Below are positions 45,479 to 54,345 of a stretch of 64,000 nt of DNA, one piece after another. The stretch is taken from contig JAKQIM010000003.1 in assembly GCA_029557965.1 (NCBI GenBank), positions 1-64,000 on the forward strand, written 5' to 3'. Each line of letters starts with the position of its first letter. Position 1 is the first letter of the stretch. Both the position numbers and the translations under genes were made by a program. The notes beneath the pieces are model-generated. The model searched no databases and was not told where the DNA came from. It saw only the letters and a program-made list of their open reading frames with translations. This stretch comes from Chloroflexota bacterium. Its GTDB lineage: Bacteria > Chloroflexota > Anaerolineae > Anaerolineales > UBA4823.

Positions 45479-45527
45479 GGGTTAAACAATACGAGCGGCC
45501 AAATCGGTCGCTCGTATTGTTTAACCC
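45479..45527. terminator. Perfect 19-bp hairpin rplY / Nudix
   Basis: Arms 45479-45497 and 45509-45527 are fully complementary. The stop TAA of the convergent Nudix gene (45521-45523) lies within the right arm. Confidence 0.75.
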
Positions 45528-46156
45528 AAAATGGTTTTCAGCAGGGTTACGGTGATCTCGGCGCTGATGCCCCACAACACTTCGCCGTCATAGGGATTAA
45601 AGTAAATAACCGGGAGGGATTCGATGCCCTGCATGGAAGGAATGGGCCGGCGCTGGATTTTGCGATGTTCGGGGTCTGCCAGCCAGTGCAGAGGCATGGT
45701 GAAGACGCGGCTGACCTCGTTGGGCTGAAGGCGGATTGGATAGGGCCAGGGGATTATGCCGATGACCGGGGTGACGCTGTAGTTGGTGATGGTCAAGACG
45801 CTGTTCAGGGTGCCGAGGACCTGCACGTCAGACGGTTTAATGCCCACCTCTTCTTCGGCTTCTCGCAGGGCAGTGGCCTGGGGCGTGGGGTCGCCAGGGT
45901 CTGACCGCCCGCCCGGAAAGGCCACCTGCCCGCGGTGCTCTGCCAGGCGGTCTGAGCGGCGCGTTAAGAGAAGGTGCCAGCCTGTGTCACCGTTGGATGT
46001 AATGGGGGCGCGCAACATGGGCACCAGTACCGCGGCAGGGCGTGGGGCATCCGATAGGAATGCGGATGGGTACGCATCCTCGTTGAGCTCTTCTTGGGCG
46101 CGGGCCAGGCGGCAGGTAATTTCTTGGGTGCTTAACTCAAGCGCGCTCATCCTCAT
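45521..46156 (-). CDS. Nudix hydrolase, CoA pyrophosphatase type
   Basis: A 211-residue Nudix enzyme. It has the NuCoA motif LLTRRSDRLAEHRGQVAFPG followed by the Nudix box with REAEEEVG, so it likely splits coenzyme A into 3',5'-ADP and phosphopantetheine. The start overlaps the trmI end by 20 bases. An ATG at 46150 is an alternative start. Confidence 0.92.
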   Translation of the reverse strand: MRMSALELSTQEITCRLARAQEELNEDAYPSAFLSDAPRPAAVLVPMLRAPITSNGDTGWHLLLTRRSDRLAEHRGQVAFPGGRSDPGDPTPQATALREAEEEVGIKPSDVQVLGTLNSVLTITNYSVTPVIGIIPWPYPIRLQPNEVSRVFTMPLHWLADPEHRKIQRRPIPSMQGIESLPVIYFNPYDGEVLWGISAEITVTLLKTILG

Positions 46157-47048
46157 CTTGCTCGATATCTTCTGCTGGCTCTATATCTTCTGACTGCATA
46201 GCCTTGCCACGGCGCCTGGATGTTTCTTGGTTAAGCAATTCGCCGGCTTCAGGGAGTACAGAACGGGCAAAGATCAGGTAGCCGGTGTGGGCCACCATGC
46301 GATCGGTGGGGCGCAGGCGCTCGGGGACGGTTTTGTAATAACGCAGCATGGTTTCGCAGACGTCAATGAAGGCAAAGCCAGCGCGTTTGAGGGCCACCAA
46401 CAAAGTGGAAACCTGGTTGGTGGTTGGCAAGATCGACCCAAAGGAGCCGCCGGGCTTTAGCGCGGCATGCGCCTGGGCCGCGTACTCGTGTGGGAAGGGC
46501 ACATCCAGGAAGAGCGCATCGGCGGCGCCTTCGCCGGCCTCGTCGAAACCAGCCAGAATATCTTTTTCTTTGAAGGTAACCCGCTCTGCCAGCCCTGCCA
46601 GGGATACGTTCTTGAGTGCCAGGCGCTGCATCTCGGGGCGGATATCGTAAGAGACGACACGCCCCTGAGGGCCCACGGCATGCGCCAGGGCAGTGGTGAA
46701 TGACCCAGAACCCGAGCCGGCTTCAATCACAAGCTGACCGGGGCCAATGCCCATGGTTACCAGGATGAACCCAATATCTTTGGGGTACATGATCTGGGTG
46801 TTGCGGCGGGTTTCCATCAACAGATCTGCCAGGGTGGGTTGGATGAGGACGAAGGGACTATCGAGATGGCTGCGCACACGGCTGCCCCATGATTGCCCGA
46901 TCAAATCGTTGTGGGGCAGGATGCCGCGGTGGGTTTCTAGCTTGTGGTCGGGCGTCAGGCGCACCAAAAAGCGTTTGTTCTGGGCGCTGACCAGCATGGC
47001 GATATCGCCAGCCTGGGCGTGCGTACGGGAGGTGGTTGGGCTCATCAT
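46137..47048 (-). CDS. trmI: tRNA (adenine-N1)-methyltransferase
   Basis: A 303-residue TrmI-type enzyme forming m1A58 in the tRNA T-loop. Signatures are the N-terminal RFLVRL/THRGILPHNDLIG region, LIQPTLADLL, YPKDIGFILVTMGIGPGQ and motif I VIEAGSGSGSFTTALA. The C-terminal extension is acidic. The ATG at 47048 has a weak AGAAAGAG site; 47045 is equally possible. Nudix follows with overlap. A minus-strand TACAAT at 47103-47098 may be its -10. Confidence 0.93.
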   Translation of the reverse strand: MMSPTTSRTHAQAGDIAMLVSAQNKRFLVRLTPDHKLETHRGILPHNDLIGQSWGSRVRSHLDSPFVLIQPTLADLLMETRRNTQIMYPKDIGFILVTMGIGPGQLVIEAGSGSGSFTTALAHAVGPQGRVVSYDIRPEMQRLALKNVSLAGLAERVTFKEKDILAGFDEAGEGAADALFLDVPFPHEYAAQAHAALKPGGSFGSILPTTNQVSTLLVALKRAGFAFIDVCETMLRYYKTVPERLRPTDRMVAHTGYLIFARSVLPEAGELLNQETSRRRGKAMQSEDIEPAEDIEQDEDERA

Positions 47049-47139
47049 CAACTCTTTCTAAAGAGATCATTCGTAAAATAGGGCGAAGCAAACCCCTATT
47101 GTACCCGGTTTTATTTTTATGAGTGCAGTATTAAAACCC

Positions 47140-47168
47140 TTGACGAATTTCTGGTTGCCTGATAAACT
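47140..47168 (+). promoter_or_regulatory. Cold shock gene promoter
   Basis: TTGACG (47140-47145), 17 bases, TAAACT (47163-47168). It predicts a leader of about 150 bases. Confidence 0.65.
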
Positions 47169-47174
47169 GCCACA

Positions 47175-47324
47175 AAGAAAGTGGCACGTGTGTTCTTCCT
47201 GGAGTTCGTAAGAAGCCGGTCTGAACAGGAGTGCGTTCAGGCCGCTTGTTCTTAAAGTGAAACCAAAGGCAGATCGCGCGCAGCCAACCACAATCAACCA
47301 ACTAGTAACAAGGAGTGTAATGCA
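47175..47324 (+). promoter_or_regulatory. Long 5' leader of the cold shock mRNA
   Basis: The leader contains a 10-bp hairpin CGGTCTGAAC / GTTCAGGCCG (47217-47226 with 47235-47244, one G-U pair) around AGGAGTGC, which sequesters an AGGAG sequence in the loop. Long structured leaders are known to act as temperature sensors in cspA; here it is inferred. Confidence 0.45.
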
Positions 47325-47537
47325 ATGAGCGAACGTGTAACAGGCACAGTCAAATGGTTCAATGCGGCGAAGGGTTACGGCTTCATTGAGCGCCAGGGTG
47401 GTCCGGATGTTTTCGTACATTTTTCGGCCATCAAATCCGAAGGCTTCAAGACCCTGGATGAGGGCCAGCGCGTGGAATTCACCATCGAGCAGGGTCCTAA
47501 GGGTTTGCAGGCCGCCGACGTCATCAAGCTGCCTTAG
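47325..47537 (+). CDS. Cold shock protein (CspA family)
   Basis: A 70-residue single cold-shock domain with RNP1 KGYGFIER and RNP2 DVFVHFSAI. It binds single-stranded RNA and melts structure at low temperature. AAGGAG lies before the ATG. Monocistronic, with a strong terminator. Confidence 0.96.
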   Translation: MSERVTGTVKWFNAAKGYGFIERQGGPDVFVHFSAIKSEGFKTLDEGQRVEFTIEQGPKGLQAADVIKLP

Positions 47538-47563
47538 TAAACCTGATCACTGAAAATTATAAT

Positions 47564-47590
47564 CCTCTCGCGAAAGCGAGGGGATTTTTT
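47564..47590 (+). terminator. Terminator of the cold shock gene
   Basis: CCTCTCGC-GAAA-GCGAGGGG followed by a T run (47585-47590): a standard intrinsic terminator. The convergent small membrane protein gene ends within its T run. Confidence 0.85.
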
Positions 47591-47864
47591 ATTTTTTGTG
47601 CGGCTCTACTCTGACCAGGGAGAGCCAGTAACCTGCAAACAAGAACACCAGGCTGCCGGCAACGGCTGTGCCCAGGTGCAGTTGGCCAAGCAGGTCAAAG
47701 GTCCATCCAAGGCTGCCTGCCAGCAAGTGCCCGGCCCAAAAACCAAGCCAGCTCAGGATCAAGTACAGGAGCAAACGTCCGGCTTTGCCGCCTCGCCAGA
47801 GGTGAAAGGCAGCTCCGAGCAGGGTAGAGACGACCAGGCCAAGTAGTAAAACGGGGGTTGACAT
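47589..47864 (-). CDS. Small membrane protein, unknown
   Basis: A 91-residue protein with three predicted membrane helices (about 2-20, 30-50, 63-82), Gly-rich and ending VRVEPHKK. It follows mnmA by eight bases and is the last gene of the iscS operon. I recognise no family; its place suggests co-expression with tRNA thiolation genes, but no function can be given. Confidence 0.68.
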   Translation of the reverse strand: MSTPVLLLGLVVSTLLGAAFHLWRGGKAGRLLLYLILSWLGFWAGHLLAGSLGWTFDLLGQLHLGTAVAGSLVFLFAGYWLSLVRVEPHKK

Positions 47865-47872
47865 AGGCTATT

Positions 47873-48964
47873 TCACTCGGGGGGATTGGGAATAGGGGTT
47901 GATGAAATGGTTCCGCCACCCAGGCAGGTTTCGCCGTCGTAGAGCACGGCTGCCTGGCCGGGGGTGATATCACGAAGGGGGGAGTCGAACCGGATATGAA
48001 AGCTTCCGGACGGCTGCGGGGTTACCAGGCCGGATTCGAGACGGGCCTTGTAGCGGATCTTGACCTGGGCGCGAAACGGGCCCTCTGGCGCCTGGCCTGA
48101 AATCCAGTGCGGATTTACCGCCACCAGCTCGGCCTGGCCCAATTCCTCAGCCGGGCCGATGATGAGTGCATTGCGGGAGGCATCTTTTTGCAAAACATAG
48201 AGCGGGTGGGGGGCAGCAATGCGCAAGCCCTTTCGCTGGCCGATGGTATAGAAAGCCAGGCCCTGGTGTGTGCCAAGCTGCGCGCCGTGCTGATCTAGGA
48301 TAGGGCCCGGGTTGGCGGCAGCGGGGGCATGGCGCACGAGAAAAGCATGGTAGTCGGATGCGCCCAAGAAGCACAGATCCTGGCTGTCAGGCCTCTCGGC
48401 TACCGGCAGGTTGAATTTGCGGGCCAGGGTGCGCACCTCAGGCTTGGTATAGGTGCCAAGCGGGAAACTGGTATGCTGAAGCTGGGCCTGGTTCAGGGCG
48501 TGCAGCACATAGGATTGGTCTTTGTGCTGGTCGACAGCGCGCAGCAATTGCACGCCATTGGGCGTGGCTTGAAGACGGGCATAGTGCCCGGTCGCCAGGT
48601 GGTCAGCGCCCGAAGCCAGGGCGCGCTGCAAAAGGAAGTCCCAACGCAGATGCCGGTTACAGGTGAGGCAGGGGTTGGGGGTGGTGTTATGCGTATAGCC
48701 ATTGATAAAGCTCTGTACCACGATCTCGCGAAAAGCTTGCCGGGCATCGATGACATAAAACGGGATGGACAGCTTCGCGGCCACGCGCCGCGCCAGGGCC
48801 ATGGCATCGGGGGCGCAGCAGCGATTTTCGGCTTCGCTGCCTGGCTCGCTCCACAGGCGCAGCATCATGCCGGTCACATCGTAACCTTGTTCGACGAGTA
48901 GGGCCGCGACGACCGAGCTGTCGACGCCGCCGCTCATGGCAACGACCACTTTCTTAGGATCCAT
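47873..48964 (-). CDS. mnmA: tRNA-specific 2-thiouridylase
   Basis: A 363-residue enzyme that thiolates U34 of tRNAs for Lys, Glu and Gln. PP-loop SGGVDSS at 11-17; first catalytic Cys in TPNPCLTCNRH, second in DSQDLCFLG. Sulfur comes from a cysteine desulfurase through a relay; iscS is two genes upstream. The start ATG lies inside the end of the cyclase gene (11-base overlap). A longer frame to 49060 lies wholly within that gene and was rejected. Confidence 0.95.
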   Translation of the reverse strand: MDPKKVVVAMSGGVDSSVVAALLVEQGYDVTGMMLRLWSEPGSEAENRCCAPDAMALARRVAAKLSIPFYVIDARQAFREIVVQSFINGYTHNTTPNPCLTCNRHLRWDFLLQRALASGADHLATGHYARLQATPNGVQLLRAVDQHKDQSYVLHALNQAQLQHTSFPLGTYTKPEVRTLARKFNLPVAERPDSQDLCFLGASDYHAFLVRHAPAAANPGPILDQHGAQLGTHQGLAFYTIGQRKGLRIAAPHPLYVLQKDASRNALIIGPAEELGQAELVAVNPHWISGQAPEGPFRAQVKIRYKARLESGLVTPQPSGSFHIRFDSPLRDITPGQAAVLYDGETCLGGGTISSTPIPNPPE

Positions 48965-51900
48965 TGCCAGCACCTTCGCTAAGAACAAATTGAATCTCGG
49001 GATGCTTGAGAAAGGTATCTCGAATGCTGGGATCAGATGTGTTGCTGAGCAATCGTTCAATGCTTGCTTGGGCTTGCTGGCGGTAGTTTTCTGCCGTGGC
49101 TGGATCGTGGCGCAGGCGTGCAGTTTTTACCAACAGCGACAATATGTGAGGCAGATAAATGTGTGCATTGCGTTTTTGAACAGAGGCGTGGGCTTGCACG
49201 AGCACACGCCATGCGCCATCCAGGTCTTGCTGGCCGAGCAAGGCTTTGCTTTTTAGGATCAATATTTGGGACTTAAAGCGGCCAGCCTTGTGCTGGTCAA
49301 TCAGGGTGATCAGTCCATCGCCCAACCGTATGGCTTCTTCGAACTGGTGTTGGGCGATCAGCACTTGAACTTTGGCAATCATAGGCTTGACCAGGTTGGG
49401 TGAAATCGAATCGAGCCTTTGGTCGCTTTCATGAATCAGACGGGTGGCCTTTTCTAAATCATTGCAGTACACTGCCGTGATGCTTCGAATGCCTTGCAAA
49501 CTGATGAAGCGGAACCGGTCATTCGTATCTTTGTATTCTTCCATGAACATGGCGATCAAATCTGTGAGCGCTTCAACCTCTGCAACGGCACCGAGCAAAT
49601 GGTACAGGCTGGCCAATTCTGATGCGCTGCGATAGACGAGCACTTTGACCCCTGCCAGGCGGGCCATGCGAATACTTTCTTGGAGGTGGTGGATGGCGGC
49701 GTCGACCTGCCCGTATTCCATTCTAACTATGCCGATCATCTCTTGGGCGTAGGCCTGGCTCCATAGATTCCCGATCGTTCGACTGATCTGGTCTGCTTCG
49801 TTGGCAAAATTCAAGGCCTCTTCATAACGCCCATCGTCGATTGCCTGGTCGGCAGAGCTGGCCAGGTTATCGGCCAGCAGCGGCAAGTTGCCAAGGGTGC
49901 GCCAAAGAAGCCCGGCTTCTCGTAAAGCTTCTTGGGCGTGGGGAATATCTCCCGCGCTGCTGTAGGCACGGTGCAGGTCGTGCAGGGTGTAAGCCAATTG
50001 CTCTTGCAGGTGGTGGGCCCGTGCAATTTGCAGAGAGCGCAGGCCGTGTTTGATCGCTTTCTGAGAGTCAGCCAGCCAATACGAGAGCATGAAAATCCAG
50101 TGAATGCGCGCTTCTGATGCAGGATCTTTGAGCTGCCGGGCCAGTTTGAGCGCCTGGCGGCAGAGGCGGTGGCTGATTTCTGTATCAAAAACGGGGGTGG
50201 GGGTTGAAATCAAGCGAGCATGTTCCACCTGGGCGCTTAACAAAAGCTCCAGGCAGCCGCTTTCTTTGGCCAGGTTTTCTACGTGGATGTAGGTCTGAAC
50301 AGCTTCCTGGTAGAAATTACTGAGCTCATATGCCCGGCCAAGGTGGGTGAAGATGTGTTCAATATCGCTGCGGATTTCTGCCGCGGGGCTGGCCTGGCAC
50401 ATCTCGAGGGCGCGCGTGAAGTGTTGGATCGCTTCGGGCAGGGCGTATTTATGGAATGCCAAATCTCCGGCGAGTAAAAAGTACCTGCGGGCTTTTTGGG
50501 TGCTGTCTGCCTGGCTGAAATGATGCGCCAGGGCGGCGGCGTGTTGTGCAATGTTGGCGGTGTGCAGTTTTTCAAGCGCTTCGCCAACCTGGAGGTGAAG
50601 CAGTTTGCGATCTTGATGAAGCAGCGAAAGATAGGCTGCCTCTTGACCGAGGGTGTTTTGAAAAACATATTCGGTCTCGTTACCTGCCTTGACCGGGCGG
50701 ATGACATTGCTGGACTGTAAATAACCGAGCTGCTGCTGGAGCGAAGCATTGTACTCTTGGGGTAAGCTGGCTTTCAACCCCTCTGTGGTAAAGCGCCGTC
50801 CAATCACGGCGGCAACGCGCAGCACCTGGCGCGCTCTGGCAGGCAGGCGGTCAATTCGTTCCATGAGCAAGCCTTGCAGGCTGCTGGGGATGATCTCGGT
50901 ATTCATGCTGTGATTGACTGCCCACTGGCCCTCGAGCCTGGAAATTGAGCCGTTGTCGATCAGCATGCGGATCAATTCTTCGATGAACAGGGGGTTCCCG
51001 TCGGCCTTTTGCAAGACCAGGTCAGTGATGGACGATGGCGGTTGGTCCGTAGCCAGCAGGTTGGCGATCAACTGTTGGCTTTCGTGATCGGCCAGGCGCT
51101 GCAATTGAATATCTTGCCAGTGGTTTTGAAGGGCCTGGCGGCTGGCGTGAGTCAATTCCCAACCGGGGGAATCCGTCTCGGGCCTGGTAATAATGCAGAA
51201 AAAGATCGGTGCGGCCTGCACAATCGGGATCAAGCCTTGTAGTAGGTCGGCTGAGGATGGGTCGATCCAGTGGAAATCTTCCACCACGAGTACCAGGGGG
51301 GCTTTCTGGGCAATGGCAATCAGCAGCAGGCGGATGGCCTCGAGGTATTGGGTATGCAGGGCTTGTGGTTCCAGGCTGCTGAGACGAGCGCTCTCTTTGG
51401 GGCTGGTGGGGAGTGACAGTAAGTGCGCCAGGGGTGCTGTTAGGGCGGCGGCCCTGGCTTCGGCATCTGCGAAGTCCGAAAACAAGCGCTCAATTTGGGC
51501 CGCAAGCTGTGCCGATGCTTCGAGTTCGGCAGTGTTATCGGGAAGGGCAAGCACTGAGCGCAATAACATGGCGACCAGGTGATAAGCCAGCCCTCGTTCG
51601 TACGATAAGCAGTGTCCGCCTCCCCATTGCATTCCTGGAAGCAGTGTGCGCAGTTCGACCTCTTTACGCCACTCCATCACCAGGCGGCTCTTCCCCAGGC
51701 CTGCTTCTCCAGTAATCAGGGCGGCTGCACCAACCCCGCTGCACAAAGCTTTTGTCAGATCTATCAAATGGGTTAATTCTGCCTGCCGGCCCACCATGGG
51801 GCTTTTGAGCCCCGCCAGGCCGCGCAGCGATTCGGGCTGCGACCGGGCTTCTAGCACGCGGTAGATGGAGACGGGTTCGTTACGGCCTCGCACCTGGACA

Positions 51901-52427
51901 GGATCCAGGGCCTCAAATGTGAACAGTGGCGCGGTCAGCCGGAAGGTGTCGGGCCCGACCAGGATTTCGCCAGGCTGAGAGGCGCTTTTCAGGCGAAAAG
52001 CAACGTTAACCGCATCGCCTAGCACAGAGTAGGTCTGGCGGCCCTTTGAGCCGATGCCTCCGGCAATTGCCAGGCCCGTATTGATGCCAATATGGAGTGA
52101 TAGCTGTATGCCGCGCCCGTCATTGTGGTCTTGCTGGGCTTTCATCATTTCTAAGGCGGCTCGCAGGGCACGCACGGGGTCGTCTTCGTGAGCGTAGGGC
52201 GCGCCAAAGAGGGCCATGATCTCGTCGCCGATGAATTTGTCGATACTGCCCCCGTACTTTTCAATGATCGGCACGAGGATATCGAAGCACTCATTCATCC
52301 GCATGAGCACCTCTTCGGGATCCATGCTTTCGGCCAGGGAAGTAAAACCGGCAATGTCTGCAAACAAGACGGTGACCACCCGGCGTTCGCCGGCAAGAGG
52401 CGTGGGGGCTTTGGTGTCGGGTATCAT
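48954..52427 (-). CDS. Class III nucleotide cyclase fused to STAND ATPase and TPRs
   Basis: A 1157-residue protein. Residues about 15-195 are a class III cyclase with metal aspartates D24 (FADIAGF) and D68 (GDE), substrate residues K64 and D138, and N141/R145 in VNVAFRL, all kept, so cAMP synthesis is likely. A AAA_16/STAND ATPase follows with Walker A GEAGLGKS (240-247) and VLVVEDFHWIDPS, then TPR-like helices (about 600-1130). The start overlaps the iscS stop (ATGA), and mnmA starts inside its end. Such proteins are signal-responsive; the ligand is unknown. Confidence 0.9.
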   Translation of the reverse strand: MIPDTKAPTPLAGERRVVTVLFADIAGFTSLAESMDPEEVLMRMNECFDILVPIIEKYGGSIDKFIGDEIMALFGAPYAHEDDPVRALRAALEMMKAQQDHNDGRGIQLSLHIGINTGLAIAGGIGSKGRQTYSVLGDAVNVAFRLKSASQPGEILVGPDTFRLTAPLFTFEALDPVQVRGRNEPVSIYRVLEARSQPESLRGLAGLKSPMVGRQAELTHLIDLTKALCSGVGAAALITGEAGLGKSRLVMEWRKEVELRTLLPGMQWGGGHCLSYERGLAYHLVAMLLRSVLALPDNTAELEASAQLAAQIERLFSDFADAEARAAALTAPLAHLLSLPTSPKESARLSSLEPQALHTQYLEAIRLLLIAIAQKAPLVLVVEDFHWIDPSSADLLQGLIPIVQAAPIFFCIITRPETDSPGWELTHASRQALQNHWQDIQLQRLADHESQQLIANLLATDQPPSSITDLVLQKADGNPLFIEELIRMLIDNGSISRLEGQWAVNHSMNTEIIPSSLQGLLMERIDRLPARARQVLRVAAVIGRRFTTEGLKASLPQEYNASLQQQLGYLQSSNVIRPVKAGNETEYVFQNTLGQEAAYLSLLHQDRKLLHLQVGEALEKLHTANIAQHAAALAHHFSQADSTQKARRYFLLAGDLAFHKYALPEAIQHFTRALEMCQASPAAEIRSDIEHIFTHLGRAYELSNFYQEAVQTYIHVENLAKESGCLELLLSAQVEHARLISTPTPVFDTEISHRLCRQALKLARQLKDPASEARIHWIFMLSYWLADSQKAIKHGLRSLQIARAHHLQEQLAYTLHDLHRAYSSAGDIPHAQEALREAGLLWRTLGNLPLLADNLASSADQAIDDGRYEEALNFANEADQISRTIGNLWSQAYAQEMIGIVRMEYGQVDAAIHHLQESIRMARLAGVKVLVYRSASELASLYHLLGAVAEVEALTDLIAMFMEEYKDTNDRFRFISLQGIRSITAVYCNDLEKATRLIHESDQRLDSISPNLVKPMIAKVQVLIAQHQFEEAIRLGDGLITLIDQHKAGRFKSQILILKSKALLGQQDLDGAWRVLVQAHASVQKRNAHIYLPHILSLLVKTARLRHDPATAENYRQQAQASIERLLSNTSDPSIRDTFLKHPEIQFVLSEGAGNGS

Positions 52428-53587
52428 CCCAGTTTTCTGAGCTTTTCGACAAGCGGAGGAAGTACTTTTAGAAGCGCTTCGATATCGGATGGTTGGTTGG
52501 CATGGCCCAGGGTAATTCTCAAGGAGCCCAAAGCCCAGGAGCGCGATAGACCCAATGCGGTCAGCACCTCGCTGGGTTCAGGGCTGCCCGTCTTGCAGGC
52601 CGACCCTGATGAGCAAGCGAAGCCTTCCATGTCCAACGCCATGAGCAAGGCATTGCCATCCAGCCCTTTGAACACGAAGCTGGCGTGGTTGGGCAAGCGC
52701 TGCTCGGGATGCCCCGTGAGCAAGACATCGGGGATTTCTTCTAAGACCTGCCCAAGCAGCCTGTTGCGCAAGGGTACCAACTGGGCGGTACGCGCGGGGC
52801 TTTCGGCCTGGGATAGGGCAAGGGCCTCAGCCAGGCCGACAATATAGGGGATGTTGTGCGTTCCGGCGCGGCGGCCACGTTCTTGCCCGCCGCCGGTTTG
52901 AACAGGCAAGAGCGGGGTGCCCTGGCGCATATATAATACGCCGATGCCCTTGGGGCCATAAAACTTATGTGCCCCAATGGACATTGCATCGACATGAAGG
53001 GCATTGACATCCAGGGGCAGGTAAGCCGCAGCTTGAACAGCATCTGTGTGAAAGGGGACCTGGCGGGCATTGCAAACGGCGCCAATTTCTGCGATGGGGC
53101 TGATGGTTCCGATCTCGTTGTTGGCATAGATCACAGAAACGAGGGCTGTGCTGGGTTTCAGGTGCTCGGCAACCACCTGGGGCTGGATCATGCCGTGCCG
53201 GTCAACGGGCAGGTATTCCAACTCGAAGCCGAAGTATTCGGCCAGTTGTTGGGCTGTGTGGGAGACGGCATGGTGCTCAACCGGGCTGATCAAGATGTGG
53301 TTGGCGTTGCGCTGTTGGCGCGCAGCCAATGCCAGTCCGCGCAGCGCAAGGTTGTCGCTTTCGGACCCGCACGAGGTAAAGATGATCTCTTTGGGCCGGC
53401 AGCCCAGGGTTTGGGCTACTTTCTCGCGGGCGTTTTCCAGCGCTGCTTCAGCTTGCTGTCCGTAAGTGTGAACCGAAGATGGATTGCCAAACGTTTTTTG
53501 GAAGTAGGGCAGCATGGCTGAGAGCACGCGGGGATCGACCGGGGTGGTGGCTGCATAGTCCAGGTAGATGCTGTTTTGCGGGGTCAT
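52424..53587 (-). CDS. iscS: Cysteine desulfurase (NifS/IscS family)
   Basis: A 387-residue PLP enzyme that takes sulfur from cysteine. The N-terminus YLDYAATTPVDPRV, PLP Lys in SIGAHKFYGPKG, VEHHAVSHT and active Cys in ACSSGSACKTG are present. It should supply sulfur to MnmA in the same operon. The TATAAT before it makes a leaderless mRNA likely. Fe-S scaffold genes (iscU) are absent nearby, so a tRNA-thiolation role fits. Confidence 0.94.
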   Translation of the reverse strand: MTPQNSIYLDYAATTPVDPRVLSAMLPYFQKTFGNPSSVHTYGQQAEAALENAREKVAQTLGCRPKEIIFTSCGSESDNLALRGLALAARQQRNANHILISPVEHHAVSHTAQQLAEYFGFELEYLPVDRHGMIQPQVVAEHLKPSTALVSVIYANNEIGTISPIAEIGAVCNARQVPFHTDAVQAAAYLPLDVNALHVDAMSIGAHKFYGPKGIGVLYMRQGTPLLPVQTGGGQERGRRAGTHNIPYIVGLAEALALSQAESPARTAQLVPLRNRLLGQVLEEIPDVLLTGHPEQRLPNHASFVFKGLDGNALLMALDMEGFACSSGSACKTGSPEPSEVLTALGLSRSWALGSLRITLGHANQPSDIEALLKVLPPLVEKLRKLG

Positions 53588-53594
53588 GGGGAAA

Positions 53595-53600
53595 ATTATA
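53595..53600 (-). promoter_or_regulatory. -10 of the iscS operon (leaderless)
   Basis: Minus strand TATAAT ending seven bases before the iscS ATG. No convincing -35. Confidence 0.5.
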
Positions 53601-53665
53601 ACCTACATGGGCCAGAATATTGCATAGTACGCAACCTTTTTCTTGCCGGGGCGTATATTTGTTTG

Positions 53666-53709
53666 AATGCAATCATTTGGTTGCATTAGAATGAAACTAA
53701 GGCTATAAT
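53666..53709 (+). promoter_or_regulatory. Promoter with inverted repeat before the SPFH pair
   Basis: TTGCAT (53681-53686), exactly 17 bases, TATAAT (53704-53709). The inverted repeat AATGCAA-N8-TTGCATT (53666-53687) covers the -35, a likely operator position. Confidence 0.65.
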
Positions 53710-53758
53710 CAGTGCAAAGAACCAAACCAAGCGAAAGATTTTGAAATGGAGGCTAACG

Positions 53759-54286
53759 ATGAGCGATCTCGCTAATCAAATTTTTGACAATGTGACCGGT
53801 GACCAGGATCTCTTCAAGAAAATCTTGGGTAAGATTCCGGGTTTCAAAGGATACATGGAACGCCAGTCGCGTCGAGATTCAGATAAACTGATCCGCGATA
53901 CGATCTTCAATCGTTTCCGCGAACTGGAGTCTCAGGTTTCGGCAATTCAACGCGATTTTATCAGCCACGGTGAAATCAGTTTTGTTGATGACCTGGAAGC
54001 GGCCGCGATCAAGCTGCGCACCTTCGCTGACCGTGTGCGCACGGCGCCGCGCGGTTATTCCAGCCTGTTTGAGGCCGTCAAGATCAACGAGGAAGAACTG
54101 GCGAAACTGTACGAATATGATGCCGCGCTGCTGGAAAAGGCGGATGCGGTGGGGAACGCGATCGGGAACGTGGAAACTTCTGTGGGGACCGATGGCTTGA
54201 AAGCTGCCATCCGCAACCTAGAGACGGTTGCCCTGTCGTGCATCGAGGCTTACGATCGCCGTGAAGAAGTGGTCGTGGCGCAGTAA
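53759..54286 (+). CDS. Conserved-looking hypothetical protein
   Basis: A 175-residue, strongly charged and helical protein with no membrane segment. It has coiled-coil-like stretches (FRELESQVSAIQRDF and INEEELAKLYEYDAALLE). I recognise no domain. The ATG at 53759 has GGAGG eight bases upstream. The SPFH gene follows 59 bases later, so a functional pairing at the membrane is inferred. Confidence 0.72.
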   Translation: MSDLANQIFDNVTGDQDLFKKILGKIPGFKGYMERQSRRDSDKLIRDTIFNRFRELESQVSAIQRDFISHGEISFVDDLEAAAIKLRTFADRVRTAPRGYSSLFEAVKINEEELAKLYEYDAALLEKADAVGNAIGNVETSVGTDGLKAAIRNLETVALSCIEAYDRREEVVVAQ

Positions 54287-54345
54287 TGGCCCGCGTGGGC
54301 GCACATAACTTTATATAAAGAAATCTTTCAGCAGGAGACAAAAAC

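Noticed and set aside
47067-47420. 117-codon frame antisense to the cold shock gene
   Set aside because: It crosses the promoter and leader; no homology or ribosome site.
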